Assembly (NCBI RefSeq): GCF_019915265.1
Contig: NZ_CP082780.1
Span: 868,001-932,000, forward strand
Length of the DNA stretch: 64,000 nt
Origin: Bacillus aquiflavi
GTDB taxonomy: Bacteria > Bacillota > Bacilli > Bacillales > Cytobacillaceae
Direction: 5' to 3'
The position numbers and the translations under genes were made by a program. Below are positions 1 through 8,415 of this stretch, one piece after another; within the stretch, counting starts at the first letter, position 1; each line of letters starts with the position of its first letter. Under the pieces are notes generated by a model. That model did not search any database, was not told the DNA's origin, and saw only the letters and a program-made list of their open reading frames with translations.

Positions 1-300
1 ATTGTGATCGTATACCCTGGGTTCAATTCGATGTAAATTAAGTTTGCTAAAGCCGTAATCTAGCATTAATCGCATCGCTTCGGTTTCATAACCTTATTAG
101 CATATTGAATATCAAAAACACTAATACGGATATTTGCATTGCGATTATAAATTTTATTTAAGACAACTTTGCCAATTGGTTCATTATCTTCTTAACGAAC
201 GATCACAAAATCAACTCTTGTTTCATCACCATCCATAATTTTTTCTACATATTTTTTCACTAGCGTTGCATTAATTAAAAATGGCAATTCAAAATACTAG
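1..300 (-). pseudogene. GNAT acetyltransferase, C-terminal fragment
   Basis: Conceptual translation of the minus strand gives a RimJ/RimL-like GNAT C-terminal half, including EPIGKVVLNKIYNRNANIRI, then a frameshift, then ETEAMRLMLDYGFSKLNLHR. The reading has one in-frame TAA (after VIVR) and a frameshift near position 95. It runs off the left edge of the window. Its N-terminal half lies at 1575-1809 on the same strand, on the other side of the IS4-type element, so the insertion split a gene that is now decayed. RimJ/RimL-type GNATs acetylate amino groups from acetyl-CoA; the substrate here cannot be told. Confidence 0.75.
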
Positions 301-356
301 AAATATTCAACATTTATCGGTTTAGGCAACAAAAAATCCTTTACAATGGAGAGGTC

Positions 357-1574
357 AGGTGGTTCCTGTCCAAATCCAATAGTAAAGGATTACCGTTATG
401 GACAAGAATACACTACTTTCATCATTTGGTAAATGGGTTTCACCCATAAATATTCAAAGGCTTTCAAAACAAGTTGAACATCTTAAACAGGATTACTATA
501 CAAAGAAATTAACGACAGAAGCGTATATCAAGCTTTTACTGTTTGCCCAGTTGCACGAATTGGAAAGTCTACATGCTATCAGTGATGCTTTACTTGATGA
601 GGATCTCCAGAAAACACTTGGATTTGAATCGATTAGTGCGTCGCAGTTATCTCGAAAAACGAATGACCTAAAACCAGAAATCCTTTCTACTTTGTTTTTG
701 GATCTTGTTACTAAGATTCAAGGACATCACCATCAAAGTAAAAGGAATATGCCACTCAAAATCATTGATTCGAGTACACTCCCACTCAATTTAACGAATT
801 ACAAGTGGGCAAAATTCCGTAAAACAAAAGCAGGCGTGAAGCTTCATTTACGGCTCGTTTTCATGGATCAGGACACAGTTTACCCCGAAAAGGCAACCAT
901 CACAGTAGCGAAAGAACATGATAGAAATCAATTGGAAGTTCTCGTCGATGACAAAGAAGCCATGTATGTGTTTGACCGTGGATACGTCGACTATGAACGT
1001 TTTGACCGCATGACTGACGACGGATATTTTTTTGTTTCAAGACTAAAGAAGAATGCTGTTATTCGTGAGGTAGAATCCTTTTCTCTGCCTGATGACTGTA
1101 CTGTTTTATCGGACAAAATGGTTTACATCGGAACGACTCAAAGCCGGGCAGAGAACCTTTTTCGCCTCCTTGAAGTGGAGGATACCAAAGGGAACATCCT
1201 TCGTTTAATCACAAACCGATTTGATCTGGATGTGGAAGAAATTAGCGAAATCTATCGATCACGTTGGGCCATAGAGCTATTCTTCAAATGGCTGAAACAA
1301 GTGTAGCGATCAAACATTTTTATGGTATGAGCGAAACAGCGATACAAAATCAAATTTACCTGGCACTCATTACCTACTGTTTGCATGTACTCATCCAGCT
1401 GGAGACGAAAAGCAAGAAAACATTGCTTCGAATCAGTCATTGGTTAAAGGCAGCCATATGGAAGCCTGCATACATTTGGCTCCGTCGTTTCGAAAAAAAA
1501 ACAAGCACCTAGCTATTAACTGTCGTTGTCCCTTTGTCCGATTGTATATTTTTACCAAGTGGACAGTACCACCT
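357..1574 (+). mobile_element. IS4-family insertion sequence
   Basis: About 1.2 kb bounded by imperfect inverted ends: AGGTGGTTCCTGTCCA at 357-372 and TGGACAGTACCACCT at 1560-1574, whose complement reads AGGTGGTACTGTCCA. It contains one DDE transposase reading with a frameshift. I do not see a convincing target-site duplication at these ends, so the exact borders are uncertain by some tens of bases. The element lies inside a GNAT acetyltransferase gene. Confidence 0.75.
398..1512 (+). pseudogene. IS4-family DDE transposase, frameshifted
   Basis: The first 302 codons (398-1306) carry the N-terminal IS4-type domain and DDE residues: the D of IIDSSTL, the D of VFDRGYVDYERFD, and the Y-R-E-K signature in YRSRWAIELFFKWLK. 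The frame is lost around 1295-1305, just after KWLKQ. The family's C-terminus (AIKHFYGMSETAIQNQI and onward) continues in another frame to 1512. One single-base indel therefore separates this from a full-length transposase of about 370 residues. The start is ATG at 398. Transposition from this copy would need the indel to be a sequence error or to be bypassed by frameshifting. Confidence 0.85.
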
Positions 1575-1809
1575 TTATTCAAGGCTTTACCTTTTTGGTC
1601 CTTTTCCAGAAGAATATAATTACAGAATGTTCAAACGACTTTTATGCAACGCTAGTGATCTTTTTTATTGATTTCTTTTTTTGTAAATGGTCTAGTATTT
1701 CCAGTAAACGAATTAGTTTCCTTATCAAATACAGCTTTATATAATAATTCTTTATCCTTTCCGTTTCATAAGGTCTTAAATATATTTTGCTTCCTTCAAT
1801 CGATTTCAT
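1575..1809 (-). pseudogene. GNAT acetyltransferase, N-terminal fragment
   Basis: The minus strand from an ATG at 1809 reads MKSIEGSKIYLRPYETE, the characteristic opening of RimJ/RimL-like GNATs. After a one-base slip it continues as KAVFDKETNSFTGNTRPFTK. Stops follow before the IS4-type element begins at 1574. Together with 1-300 it makes one acetyltransferase gene, transcribed right to left, interrupted by the IS and then degraded. A 15-bp sequence at 1644-1658 recurs in inverted orientation at 257-271 on the other side of the element. Confidence 0.7.
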
Positions 1810-1903
1810 TTGTTAAATGGCTTTCCTCATTAAAGATTATTTTTCTATAAAAGAATTCTTTACGCTTACGAGCATTCCTTTAGTAAAGTTAAAATAGCAT
1901 ATT

Positions 1904-2431
1904 TTACTGATGTCTACACATATATGCTTCTTTTTGTTCAGCTATTTTTTGATGAAAAATAAATGCCTCCTGTTGACGAATCCAACGTTCTAATCTCGTT
2001 TTTGCGAAATCAAATTCAACGTTAAAAGTTTGGGCAATGACTTCAATTCCTTCATTTTTTCTTTTAGGAAGCTTTATCTTTTCTAGCATAAATGTAGGGA
2101 CACAGAATTGGTAGGCGAAGTTGCTTGCTTTCCATTCTTGATACGTTCTAAAGTAATGCGGCATCCGCAGTTGATAACCTGTATGAAATAAGATGTGGCA
2201 TAGTTCATGAGCAAAATCCTGCCATTGCTGTTGTTTTGTTAGTTGTTCGTTTAAAAATATTCTGTATATACCGCCAATATTATTGGCTTCACTTTCCTCA
2301 TCATAATAATGTATTTTGATGTTCAGGTTTTCGGCTATTTCTGTCATACTTATTTGCTCTGGTGAACTGATAGACATTGAAAAATATAAATCTCTTACAA
2401 AGTCTTCAAGAGGGGTAAAAACATATTTCAT
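1904..2431 (-). CDS. ImmA/IrrE-family metallopeptidase
   Basis: A 175-residue protein with the zinc-protease motif HELCH at residues 75-79 in DFAHELCHILFHTG. This places it in the ImmA/IrrE (Peptidase_M78) family. In ICEBs1 and related prophages, ImmA cleaves the cognate ImmR/CI-like repressor to derepress the element. The neighbouring upstream gene on the same strand (2588-2935) is such a repressor, which fits an anti-repressor protease and repressor pair. There is no membrane segment, so it is cytosolic. A hairpin at 2481-2509 separates it from the repressor gene. The start is ATG at 2431, preceded by a GAGGTGAC ribosome binding site. I infer a lysogeny-control role from family and context. 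Confidence 0.85.
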   Translation of the reverse strand: MKYVFTPLEDFVRDLYFSMSISSPEQISMTEIAENLNIKIHYYDEESEANNIGGIYRIFLNEQLTKQQQWQDFAHELCHILFHTGYQLRMPHYFRTYQEWKASNFAYQFCVPTFMLEKIKLPKRKNEGIEVIAQTFNVEFDFAKTRLERWIRQQEAFIFHQKIAEQKEAYMCRHQ

Positions 2432-2480
2432 ATAGTCACCTCACATAATAAAGAACGTATGTTCTATTATATTGTAAAAT

Positions 2481-2509
2481 AAATCCCTATCAATTAAAAG
2501 ATAGGGTTT
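2481..2509 (-). terminator. Hairpin between immR-like and immA-like genes
   Basis: AAATCCCTATC (2481-2491) pairs with GATAGGGTTT (2500-2509) across a short A-rich loop. On the minus strand the stem is followed by TTATTTTACAAT, a weak U-tract. It lies between the repressor and the peptidase gene and may attenuate read-through. Confidence 0.45.
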
Positions 2510-2587
2510 CAAATAAGTGACTAAAATGATTATTTATTCCTATGAATAGTTAATATTTGTCCGTCATTTATCCTGCTTTCGATTAGA

Positions 2588-2935
2588 TTAGTTCTCTTCA
2601 TTTTTAATAATTTCCCACATTTTTTTCAATTTCCGTAAATCATCTTCATCTGATTTAGGCAATTCTTTAAACCAACGTTCAAGTTCGGGGTCATTAATGA
2701 TGTTTTTAAATTCTTCGTCGCTGTTCACTCGGCTGCGATTGTCAGATCTACCAAGTAAATAATCTGTACTAACATTAAAATAATCCGCTATTTTTTGAAG
2801 GGTTTCTGTATCAGGTGTCCGGTTTCCATTTTCATATCCGGAAATTGATACTTTTGTTACGTTGATCCCTTTGCCTAATTGTTCTTGGGTTAATTTTCTT
2901 TCCAATCTTAGTTCTTTTAAGCGCTCACCTAACAT
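2588..2935 (-). CDS. XRE-family (CI/ImmR-like) phage repressor
   Basis: A 115-residue cytosolic protein. Residues 1-65 form an XRE helix-turn-helix (LGERLKELRLERKLTQEQLG, then VTKVSISGYENGNRTPD and ADYFNVSTDYLLGR). It is followed by an acidic tail with WFKELPKSDEDDLRKLKKMW. It is divergently transcribed from the Cro-like gene at 3099. The spacer carries several GTTAAC-based inverted repeats, the expected layout of a lysis/lysogeny switch. The neighbouring ImmA-type peptidase is the likely inactivating partner. The start is ATG at 2935. Confidence 0.85.
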   Translation of the reverse strand: MLGERLKELRLERKLTQEQLGKGINVTKVSISGYENGNRTPDTETLQKIADYFNVSTDYLLGRSDNRSRVNSDEEFKNIINDPELERWFKELPKSDEDDLRKLKKMWEIIKNEEN

Positions 2936-2968
2936 TTAACCCACCTCGTTTCTATATACAACAATTAT

Positions 2969-3081
2969 AAGTTAACAAGTAGATAACTTAAAGGTTTGTT
3001 AACAAAATGGAAACTTTTTTATTAAAAAAAGTTGAAAGTTAACAAATAGTTAATTATAATAGAATTAACAACAAGTTAACT
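2969..3081. promoter_or_regulatory. Repeated operator sites of the lysogeny switch
   Basis: In the divergent spacer between the repressor (start 2935) and the Cro-like gene (start 3099), a GTTAAC half-site recurs. The inverted pairs are at 2969-2989 (AAGTTAAC, 5 bp, GATAACTT), 3036-3055 (AAGTTAAC, 4 bp, AGTTAATT) and 3063-3081 (AATTAAC, 5 bp, AGTTAACT). There is also a perfect TTTGTTAACAAA palindrome around 2995-3006. Half-sites face each other over 4-5 bp, as expected for XRE repressor dimers. The assignment to this repressor is inference from position and repetition. Confidence 0.7.
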
Positions 3082-3098
3082 AGAAGGGAGGTAATAAG

Positions 3099-3296
3099 TT
3101 GATTTTACAAAAATTAAAAAAATTTCGTACGAACGAGGGACTCACTTGCCAACAAGTAGCTAATTGTGTAGGTATTTCAAAGCAATACTATTGGATGCTC
3201 GAAAATGGCAGGCGCCGGTTAAATTACGATTTAGCAGAAAAAATTGCAAAAGTGTTTAAAACAAATCCCGATCATATTTTTTTAAATAATGGGTAA
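3099..3296 (+). CDS. XRE-family Cro-like regulator
   Basis: A 65-residue protein made up almost entirely of one XRE helix-turn-helix (LTCQQVANCVGISKQYYWML, then ENGRRRLNYDLAEKIAKVF). It starts at TTG 3099 behind the strong AGAAGGGAGG at 3082-3091. It is the first gene of the rightward early phage operon and reads away from the CI-like repressor, the normal place for a Cro-type switch protein. The upstream operator repeats run to within 20 bp of its start codon, so it is probably controlled by the repressor. Confidence 0.75.
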   Translation: MILQKLKKFRTNEGLTCQQVANCVGISKQYYWMLENGRRRLNYDLAEKIAKVFKTNPDHIFLNNG

Positions 3297-3333
3297 ACTC
3301 CAAGTAAACAAGATGATGTTAGGGGGGTGGCTA

Positions 3334-4104
3334 ATGAATTTAAAAATGATTGTCAATGATTTTCTGGCAATTTATGAAACTGAAACAGGCGAACGAGTCG
3401 TGAATGCACAGGAATTACACGAGATGCTTTTTACTTCAACACATTATAACGATTGGTTTCACCGGAATATCATAAGTATTGGATTTATTGAAGGGAGAGA
3501 CTTTTACTCGTTTTTGAGTAAAACAAATGAAATAAATGATGGGAAATCATCTCAACAATATATTTTAACTCTCGATACAGCAAAACATGTAGCAATGATT
3601 CAAAGAAATGAAATGGGGATGAAAATAAGACAATATTTTATTGATTTTGAGAAAAAGTTAACACCGATGTCAATTGAAGATCTTATCATTATGCAAGCGA
3701 AATCTGTAAAGGAAGTAAAAGAACGTCAAAGCCTTCTGGAACAGCAAAATAAGGTGCTCCTAGAAAAACAAATGACTTTACAACATAGGGTTGATCATAT
3801 CGATAAAATCGATACGATCGGCGATTTACAACAGAGGTTAAACAAAATGATTCAAAAATATGCAGTGCAAAATGGTGTGTCTTTTCCACAAGGATGGAAA
3901 GATTTTAGAAACGCGTTTAATACAGCATTTAGAACAAATTTACAACGGCGTGTCGAAAACTACAAACTGAAACATCGTCTGAAGCAATTATCTATGCCAC
4001 AGTACCTTTCCTTAGTTAATCGGCTTGAAGATGCGATTAGGGTGGCGGATAAAATGTTAAATTCGGCAAATACAAAATTGAGGTATAAAAAACTAGAGCA
4101 TTAG
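3334..4104 (+). CDS. Phage antirepressor (AntA/AntB and ORF6C domains)
   Basis: I chose ATG 3334 because AGGGGGG lies at 3321-3327; an in-frame start at 3289 would add 15 residues. The product is about 256 residues. The N-terminal domain matches phage AntA/AntB proteins (GERVVNAQELHEMLF, HYNDWFHRNIISIGF, EGRDFYSF, YILTLDTAKHVAMIQRNEMG, IRQYFIDFEKK). A coiled linker follows (VKEVKERQSLLEQQNKVLLE). The C-terminal part resembles the phage ORF6C domain (GDLQQRLNKMIQKYA through WKDFRNAFNTAFRT). These proteins are thought to antagonise prophage repressors. It fits the early operon after the Cro-like gene. Confidence 0.85.
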   Translation: MNLKMIVNDFLAIYETETGERVVNAQELHEMLFTSTHYNDWFHRNIISIGFIEGRDFYSFLSKTNEINDGKSSQQYILTLDTAKHVAMIQRNEMGMKIRQYFIDFEKKLTPMSIEDLIIMQAKSVKEVKERQSLLEQQNKVLLEKQMTLQHRVDHIDKIDTIGDLQQRLNKMIQKYAVQNGVSFPQGWKDFRNAFNTAFRTNLQRRVENYKLKHRLKQLSMPQYLSLVNRLEDAIRVADKMLNSANTKLRYKKLEH

Positions 4105-4255
4105 ACGACTATTCAGACATTAAAGCCCAGTGGTAATATGTCAAGCACTAAAAGTCGGTGGATTGGAAATTAATATTGGATTTCATTGAAAAGTGCTTAA
4201 AAAAGAGTATAACAAATAAACCTCACACTATTTTCAGTTTTTTTACCAATCACCT

Positions 4256-4513
4256 CCAGTAGGTAAGTTAATCAAGAACGTTCAGACCTGGGTGCCCACG
4301 GGAATCATCGATGTCTTCCTCGTCATCAGCACTCAAAGAAAAGAAGTCCATCATGAGCGCTACACTCACTTCTTTTACGGCGGCGCAACCAGTGGTTAGA
4401 CCTTCAATAATGAACCATGGGTAGCAGGCTTATTAAGCAGTACATCGCGAGATGTCCGCAAGGGGGAAAAGCAATATCCTGATACGATCCTGTCGGGTTC
4501 CATTGTCCCATGA
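4256..4513 (+). pseudogene. Unrecognised decayed coding remnant
   Basis: One plus-strand frame from 4256 reads like protein (VQTWVPTGIIDVFLVIST, HHERYTHFFYGGATSG). It is broken by TAG near 4397, continues as NNEPWVAGLLSSTSRDVRKG, and meets a TGA near 4491. I do not recognise the family. The rest of 4105-4863 holds no convincing gene. It contains an imperfect inverted repeat, CCTCGGCTTCCCC near 4681 with GGGAAAGCCGAGAGG near 4739, about 45 bp apart. The segment separates the antirepressor from the replication gene and has a higher G+C share than its neighbours, suggesting a deletion scar or foreign insert. Confidence 0.35.
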
Positions 4514-4863
4514 GCAGGTCTAAAACGCTATAAAAAAATGACGGGGTAAAACGCTGGAGCATCCTCCATTCTCCGCCATTTCACGATATTCAGTTAAAAG
4601 GTATTTCAAAGAAGCAGTAGGGAACTATCCCCCTGCGAAATAACAACAATATGTAAATCTATTATTGATAGTTTGACTTTACCTCGGCTTCCCCACCAGA
4701 GGGGTGAAACAAGGGTAAAACAAAAACATTTATTGATGGGAAAGCCGAGAGGCTAACCTTTAAAAAAACCTATAGGAATCTAGAGTGAATTGTAGAGGAT
4801 CCGGATCAAATGGAAATTCTTCTAGAAAGAGCTCTTACTACTACTATACGAGGGGGATTGAAG

Positions 4864-5775
4864 ATGAGTAAACTTTTACTCGATGATAAACCAATAATCG
4901 TACTCCCAATTCTTGCTAAAAAAATTGGTTTAAATGAAGCAATCGTTCTTCAGCAGCTGCATTATTGGATAAAATCAAGTTCACACTTCTATGAAAATCG
5001 TCATTGGGTCTACAACACGTATGAAGGGTGGCAAAAACAATTCCCTTTCTGGTCTATTAGCACAATTAGGAGGGCATTTTCTAAATTAGAGAAACGAGGT
5101 TTTTTAGAAACGGGAAACTTTAATAAATCTTCAATCGATAAAACTAAATGGTATTCAATCAATTATGACATGTTAGAGGGAGTGAACAAATGTTCTGTTC
5201 AAAATGAACAATCGTCTGAACAAAATGAACATTCGCATGATCAAAATGAGCAGGTTGTCTGTTCAAAGCGGACTAATAACATGCTCAAAGTGAACAGACC
5301 AATACCAGAGAAAACAACAGAGAATCCAGCTGAGATAACGAAAGTTGATAAGGCAGATGCTCGTAAGCAAGAAAATCCGTTTGCTTTCTTTGAAGAAAAT
5401 GGCTTCGGCATGATTGGGCGCTACTTATCGGAAAAAATAAGCAATTGGTGTGACGATCTGACAGAAGAATTAGTTTTGGAAGCTATGAAAATAGCGGTCG
5501 AACAAGGAAAGATGAAATGGAATTACGTTGAAGCTATTTTAAAGGATTGGACTAGTAAAAATATAAAAACAGTACAACAAGTTAAGACGACACAAAAAGC
5601 ATATAAAAACAAAACTCAAATACGGAAAAGAGCAACCCCATTACGGCGTGAACAGCTTCCTAAATGGTTTATTCAAGAACAAACTGAACAAGCTCAAGAG
5701 CAAGATGTTAGTGATAACGAATTTGAAGAGCAGAAGCGAAAACTTGCTACAATGCTAAAAAAATATCAGAAATAG
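4864..5775 (+). CDS. Phage replication protein, replisome-organizer/DnaD-like
   Basis: ATG 4864 was chosen because GAGGGGG sits just upstream at 4851-4857; an in-frame ATG at 4810 lacks a good site. The product is about 303 residues. It opens with the phage replication initiator pattern (PIIVLPILAKKIGLNEAIVL, QQLHYWIKSS). A winged-helix section follows (GWQKQFPFWSISTIRRAFSK, LEKRGFLETGNFN). Then come a variable linker rich in QNE repeats and a DnaD-type C-terminal region (DDLTEELVLEAMKIAVEQGK, WNYVEAILKDW). In related phages such proteins bind the origin and recruit the helicase loader. No dnaC-like gene follows, so the replication module is incomplete. Confidence 0.8.
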   Translation: MSKLLLDDKPIIVLPILAKKIGLNEAIVLQQLHYWIKSSSHFYENRHWVYNTYEGWQKQFPFWSISTIRRAFSKLEKRGFLETGNFNKSSIDKTKWYSINYDMLEGVNKCSVQNEQSSEQNEHSHDQNEQVVCSKRTNNMLKVNRPIPEKTTENPAEITKVDKADARKQENPFAFFEENGFGMIGRYLSEKISNWCDDLTEELVLEAMKIAVEQGKMKWNYVEAILKDWTSKNIKTVQQVKTTQKAYKNKTQIRKRATPLRREQLPKWFIQEQTEQAQEQDVSDNEFEEQKRKLATMLKKYQK

Positions 5776-5796
5776 TGAAAAAACGGAGGTAAAAAG

Positions 5797-6240
5797 ATGG
5801 AAACTTTAAATATTAATTTAACAGCTGTAGACCGTACCGCGACTAAAAAAGCAGTTTCTTCCGCATTGGAAAAATATCGAATTTTATTGCTTACACAAAA
5901 TGAAGAAAGTCAACCAAAAATTACACAAACTTTTTCGTTAGTTCCTCCTGTACAGTCTAATGAATTTTATTCTTCCACTGAAAGTACGGCGATTAAAAAT
6001 GTTGATCAAGAAAAACAACGGAGCGAGTATTTAGCACGTATTAGCAAGGCTGTTAATCGTTTAAGTTATTGGGAACGAGCCATTATTATTCAGCGTTATA
6101 TGCAGCTTGAAGAAGTGTATGATTACGAAATTTACAATGAATTAGGAATGAGCGAGCGTAAGTATTATCGCCTTAAAAGTAGAGCGTTTTTTAAACTTGC
6201 ACTTGCTTTAAACATAGAAGTCTATACAAATTCTATTTAG
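5797..6240 (+). CDS. ArpU-family late transcription regulator
   Basis: A 147-residue cytosolic protein with an ATG behind CGGAGGT. The N-terminal half has the family opening (VDRTATKKAVSSALEKYRIL). The C-terminal half is a sigma-region-4-like helix-turn-helix (LSYWERAIIIQRYMQLEEVY, then YEIYNELGMSERKYYRLKSR). ArpU-type proteins sit at the end of the early module of many Gram-positive prophages and control late genes. Here it is followed directly by the tandem 170-bp repeat array, with its stop codon at the first repeat border, and not by terminase genes. Confidence 0.85.
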   Translation: METLNINLTAVDRTATKKAVSSALEKYRILLLTQNEESQPKITQTFSLVPPVQSNEFYSSTESTAIKNVDQEKQRSEYLARISKAVNRLSYWERAIIIQRYMQLEEVYDYEIYNELGMSERKYYRLKSRAFFKLALALNIEVYTNSI

Positions 6241-6929
6241 AATGACAGAGAAAGGACAGTGTGTTGGCAGAAAAGGGGACGAGCATAATGAACTGATCGT
6301 GTTAATCTGATATTGTCCACCACTAATCAAGACGACCGTTAAAGAGAGCTGATCTTATATCGAGATCAGCTTATTTATGTGTAAAAGGAAAATAGATGAT
6401 GTAATTGTAAAGTGACAGAGAAAGGACAGTGTGTTGGCAGAAAAGGGGACGAGCATAATGAACTGATCGTGTTAATATGATATTGTCCACCACTAATCAA
6501 GACGACCGTTAAAGAGAGCTGATCTTATATCGAGATCAGCTTATTTATGTTAAAAGGAAAATAGATGATGTAATTGTAAAGTGACAGAGAAAGGACAGTG
6601 TGTTGGCAGAAAAGAGGACGAGCATAATGAACTGATCGTGTTAATCTGATATTGTCCACCACTAATCAAGACGACCGTTAAAGAGAGCTGATCTTATATC
6701 GAGATCAGCTTATTTATGTGTAAAAGGAAAATAGATGATGTAATTGTAGAATGACAGAGAAAGGACAGTGTGTTGGCAGAAAAGGGGACGAGCATAATGA
6801 ACTGATCGTGTTAATCTGATATTGTCCACCACTAATCAAGACGACCGTTAAAGAGAGCTGATCTTATATCGAGATCAGCTTATTTATGTGTAAAAGGAAA
6901 ATAGATGATGTAATTGTAGAGTGACAGAG
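6241..6929 (+). repeat. Four tandem 170-bp repeats with internal hairpins
   Basis: Units start at 6241, 6411, 6580 and 6750, with a further 10 bp of a fifth unit ending at 6929. Periods are 170, 169, 170 and 170 bp. Copies differ at only a few positions: one C/A, one G/A, a one-base gap, and A/G at the border. Each contains a perfect 9-bp stem, AGCTGATCT and AGATCAGCT, over a 7-nt loop (6347-6371 in unit 1), followed by TTATTTATG. Each also contains AAAGGA upstream of a possible 11-codon reading (GTG TTG GCA ... AAC TGA). No long frame is open through the array. It fills the space between the ArpU-type gene and the holin. Confidence 0.95.
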
Positions 6930-7075
6930 AACCTTTTATGAAGTTCGGTTTTAAAAAGTTCTAAGTCAAAAAATAAAAGGTCTTTCATAGCGCTGAGGAT
7001 CAACTCGAACAGAAAAATAAGTAAGTTGCATTTTATCGCCGCTAGTACACAAAAAGTTGGGAGGGTGAAATATAG

Positions 7076-7549
7076 TTGGAACGCTTTTTAATGTCGGTTG
7101 AAAAAACAATTGCTTCTATTACTGGTGCTTTGTTAATTCCCATTTTTGAGTTTTTATATGGCGAAGGGGATGTAGTTATTTATACAATGGCTGCCTTATT
7201 ATTCTTTGTTGTGATGGATTGGATATCTGGCACGAGAGCATCGAAAAAAGATGATACGTATTTAAGCAAGTATGGAATTGATGGTATTTTTCGAACCTTC
7301 TTTATTTTATTACTTCCTGCTGGAGGCCATTTGTTAGATATGATTGTTGGATCGCCGGGAGTCATGTTTGGGCTATTATCATTCGGGATTATTTATCATT
7401 TAATTCAATCTATGACGGCAAATGCAATCCGGGCTGGATGGGGACAATGGGTTCCTGATTGGTTTTTAACAAAATTAACTGAATGGGTAAAAGCAGAGAT
7501 TGAAAATAAGATGCGTCGGGCTGAAAAAAGAAAAGAAGATTTAAAGTAA
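7076..7549 (+). CDS. Phage holin (holin_4/TcdE-type family)
   Basis: A 157-residue membrane protein starting at TTG 7076, about 10 bases after GGGAGGG. Predicted membrane spans lie near residues 13-33, 38-55, 72-92 and 96-115. The motif DWISGTRASKK between spans, and the charged C-terminal tail (NKMRRAEKRKEDLK), are typical of the holin family that includes clostridial TcdE. Holins make membrane lesions that release the endolysin. The amidase copies just downstream are the expected lysis partners, although the spacer of about 230 bp between them holds no intact gene. Confidence 0.85.
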   Translation: MERFLMSVEKTIASITGALLIPIFEFLYGEGDVVIYTMAALLFFVVMDWISGTRASKKDDTYLSKYGIDGIFRTFFILLLPAGGHLLDMIVGSPGVMFGLLSFGIIYHLIQSMTANAIRAGWGQWVPDWFLTKLTEWVKAEIENKMRRAEKRKEDLK

Positions 7550-7783
7550 ATATAATAGGGATTGTTCAAAAATATCTGAATCTTTAATTACTTAGTCCTT
7601 TTGAACAGGCACTATTAGTAGTTTAGGTCATTGTTTTGCTAGATCGATAAGACTGAATAAGTGCTTGATTGTAGTTCTAAGGAGGTGATTTTATGTAAGT
7701 GGCGGATTTAGTTTAAATGTTGCAGTAAAATGTAGAAGGCTATGGTGCAAGTGAAAAATCTAAACAATTATGAGGTGATATGA

Positions 7784-8327
7784 ATGGTAAAAATATTTAT
7801 TGATCCAGGTCACGGCGGTAATGATCCAGGTGCAGTTGGAAATGGATTACAAGAAAAGAACTTAACTTTACAAATTTCTACAAAAAATTCGTGATATTTT
7901 AGTAAATGAATATAATAATGTTTATGTAAACATGAGTCGTACAGGCGATCAAACTTTATCGCTAAAACAACGTACAGATGCAGCAAACGCTTGGGGCGCT
8001 GACTTTTTATTATCTGTCCACATTAATGCGGGTGGAGGAACAGGATATGAAGATTATGTGTATCCAAATGTTGGGGCACCAACGACAACTTATCAACGAG
8101 CAATTCATGAAGAAGTGCTGAAGCAAGTTGATTTTAGAGATCGCGGCATGAAGCAAGCAAACTTCCATATGCTTCGTGAATCAAGAATGCCTGCTGTATT
8201 AACAGAAAATGGGTTTATCGACAATGCAACAGATGCATCTAAATTAAAGGACAGCACTTTTATTAGCCGCATCGCTCGTGGACATGCTCTAGGTATCGCA
8301 CGTGCATTTGGTTTAACACGTAAATAA
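7784..8327 (+). pseudogene. N-acetylmuramoyl-L-alanine amidase, copy 1, frameshifted
   Basis: Amidase_3 family endolysin. The zinc-binding and catalytic landmarks are visible: IDPGHGG near the start and SVHINAGGG mid-protein, then ENGFIDNATDASKL. The frame breaks at the A6 run 7882-7887. The other copy has A5 at the equivalent place and stays in frame there. Total length 544 is three times 181 plus one, so one extra A explains the break. The gene ends at TAA after GLTRK and lacks the two SPOR repeats present in copy 2. The duplication starts at the shared ribosome-binding segment TTATGAGGTGATATGAATGG. Confidence 0.9.
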
Positions 8328-8415
8328 AAGTGATCGTTTTTAGAAGTTAAAGGTACAAGCAAATAGTCGTAAAAATGAATAAAAATAAATTAAAATAACT
8401 TATGAGGTGATATGA

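Noticed and set aside
1526-1850. Plus-strand frames right of the IS4-type element
   Set aside because: The minus strand codes for the recognisable N-terminus of a GNAT protein.
6241-6929. CRISPR array
   Set aside because: Units are 170 bp and nearly identical throughout, with no variable spacers and no cas genes.
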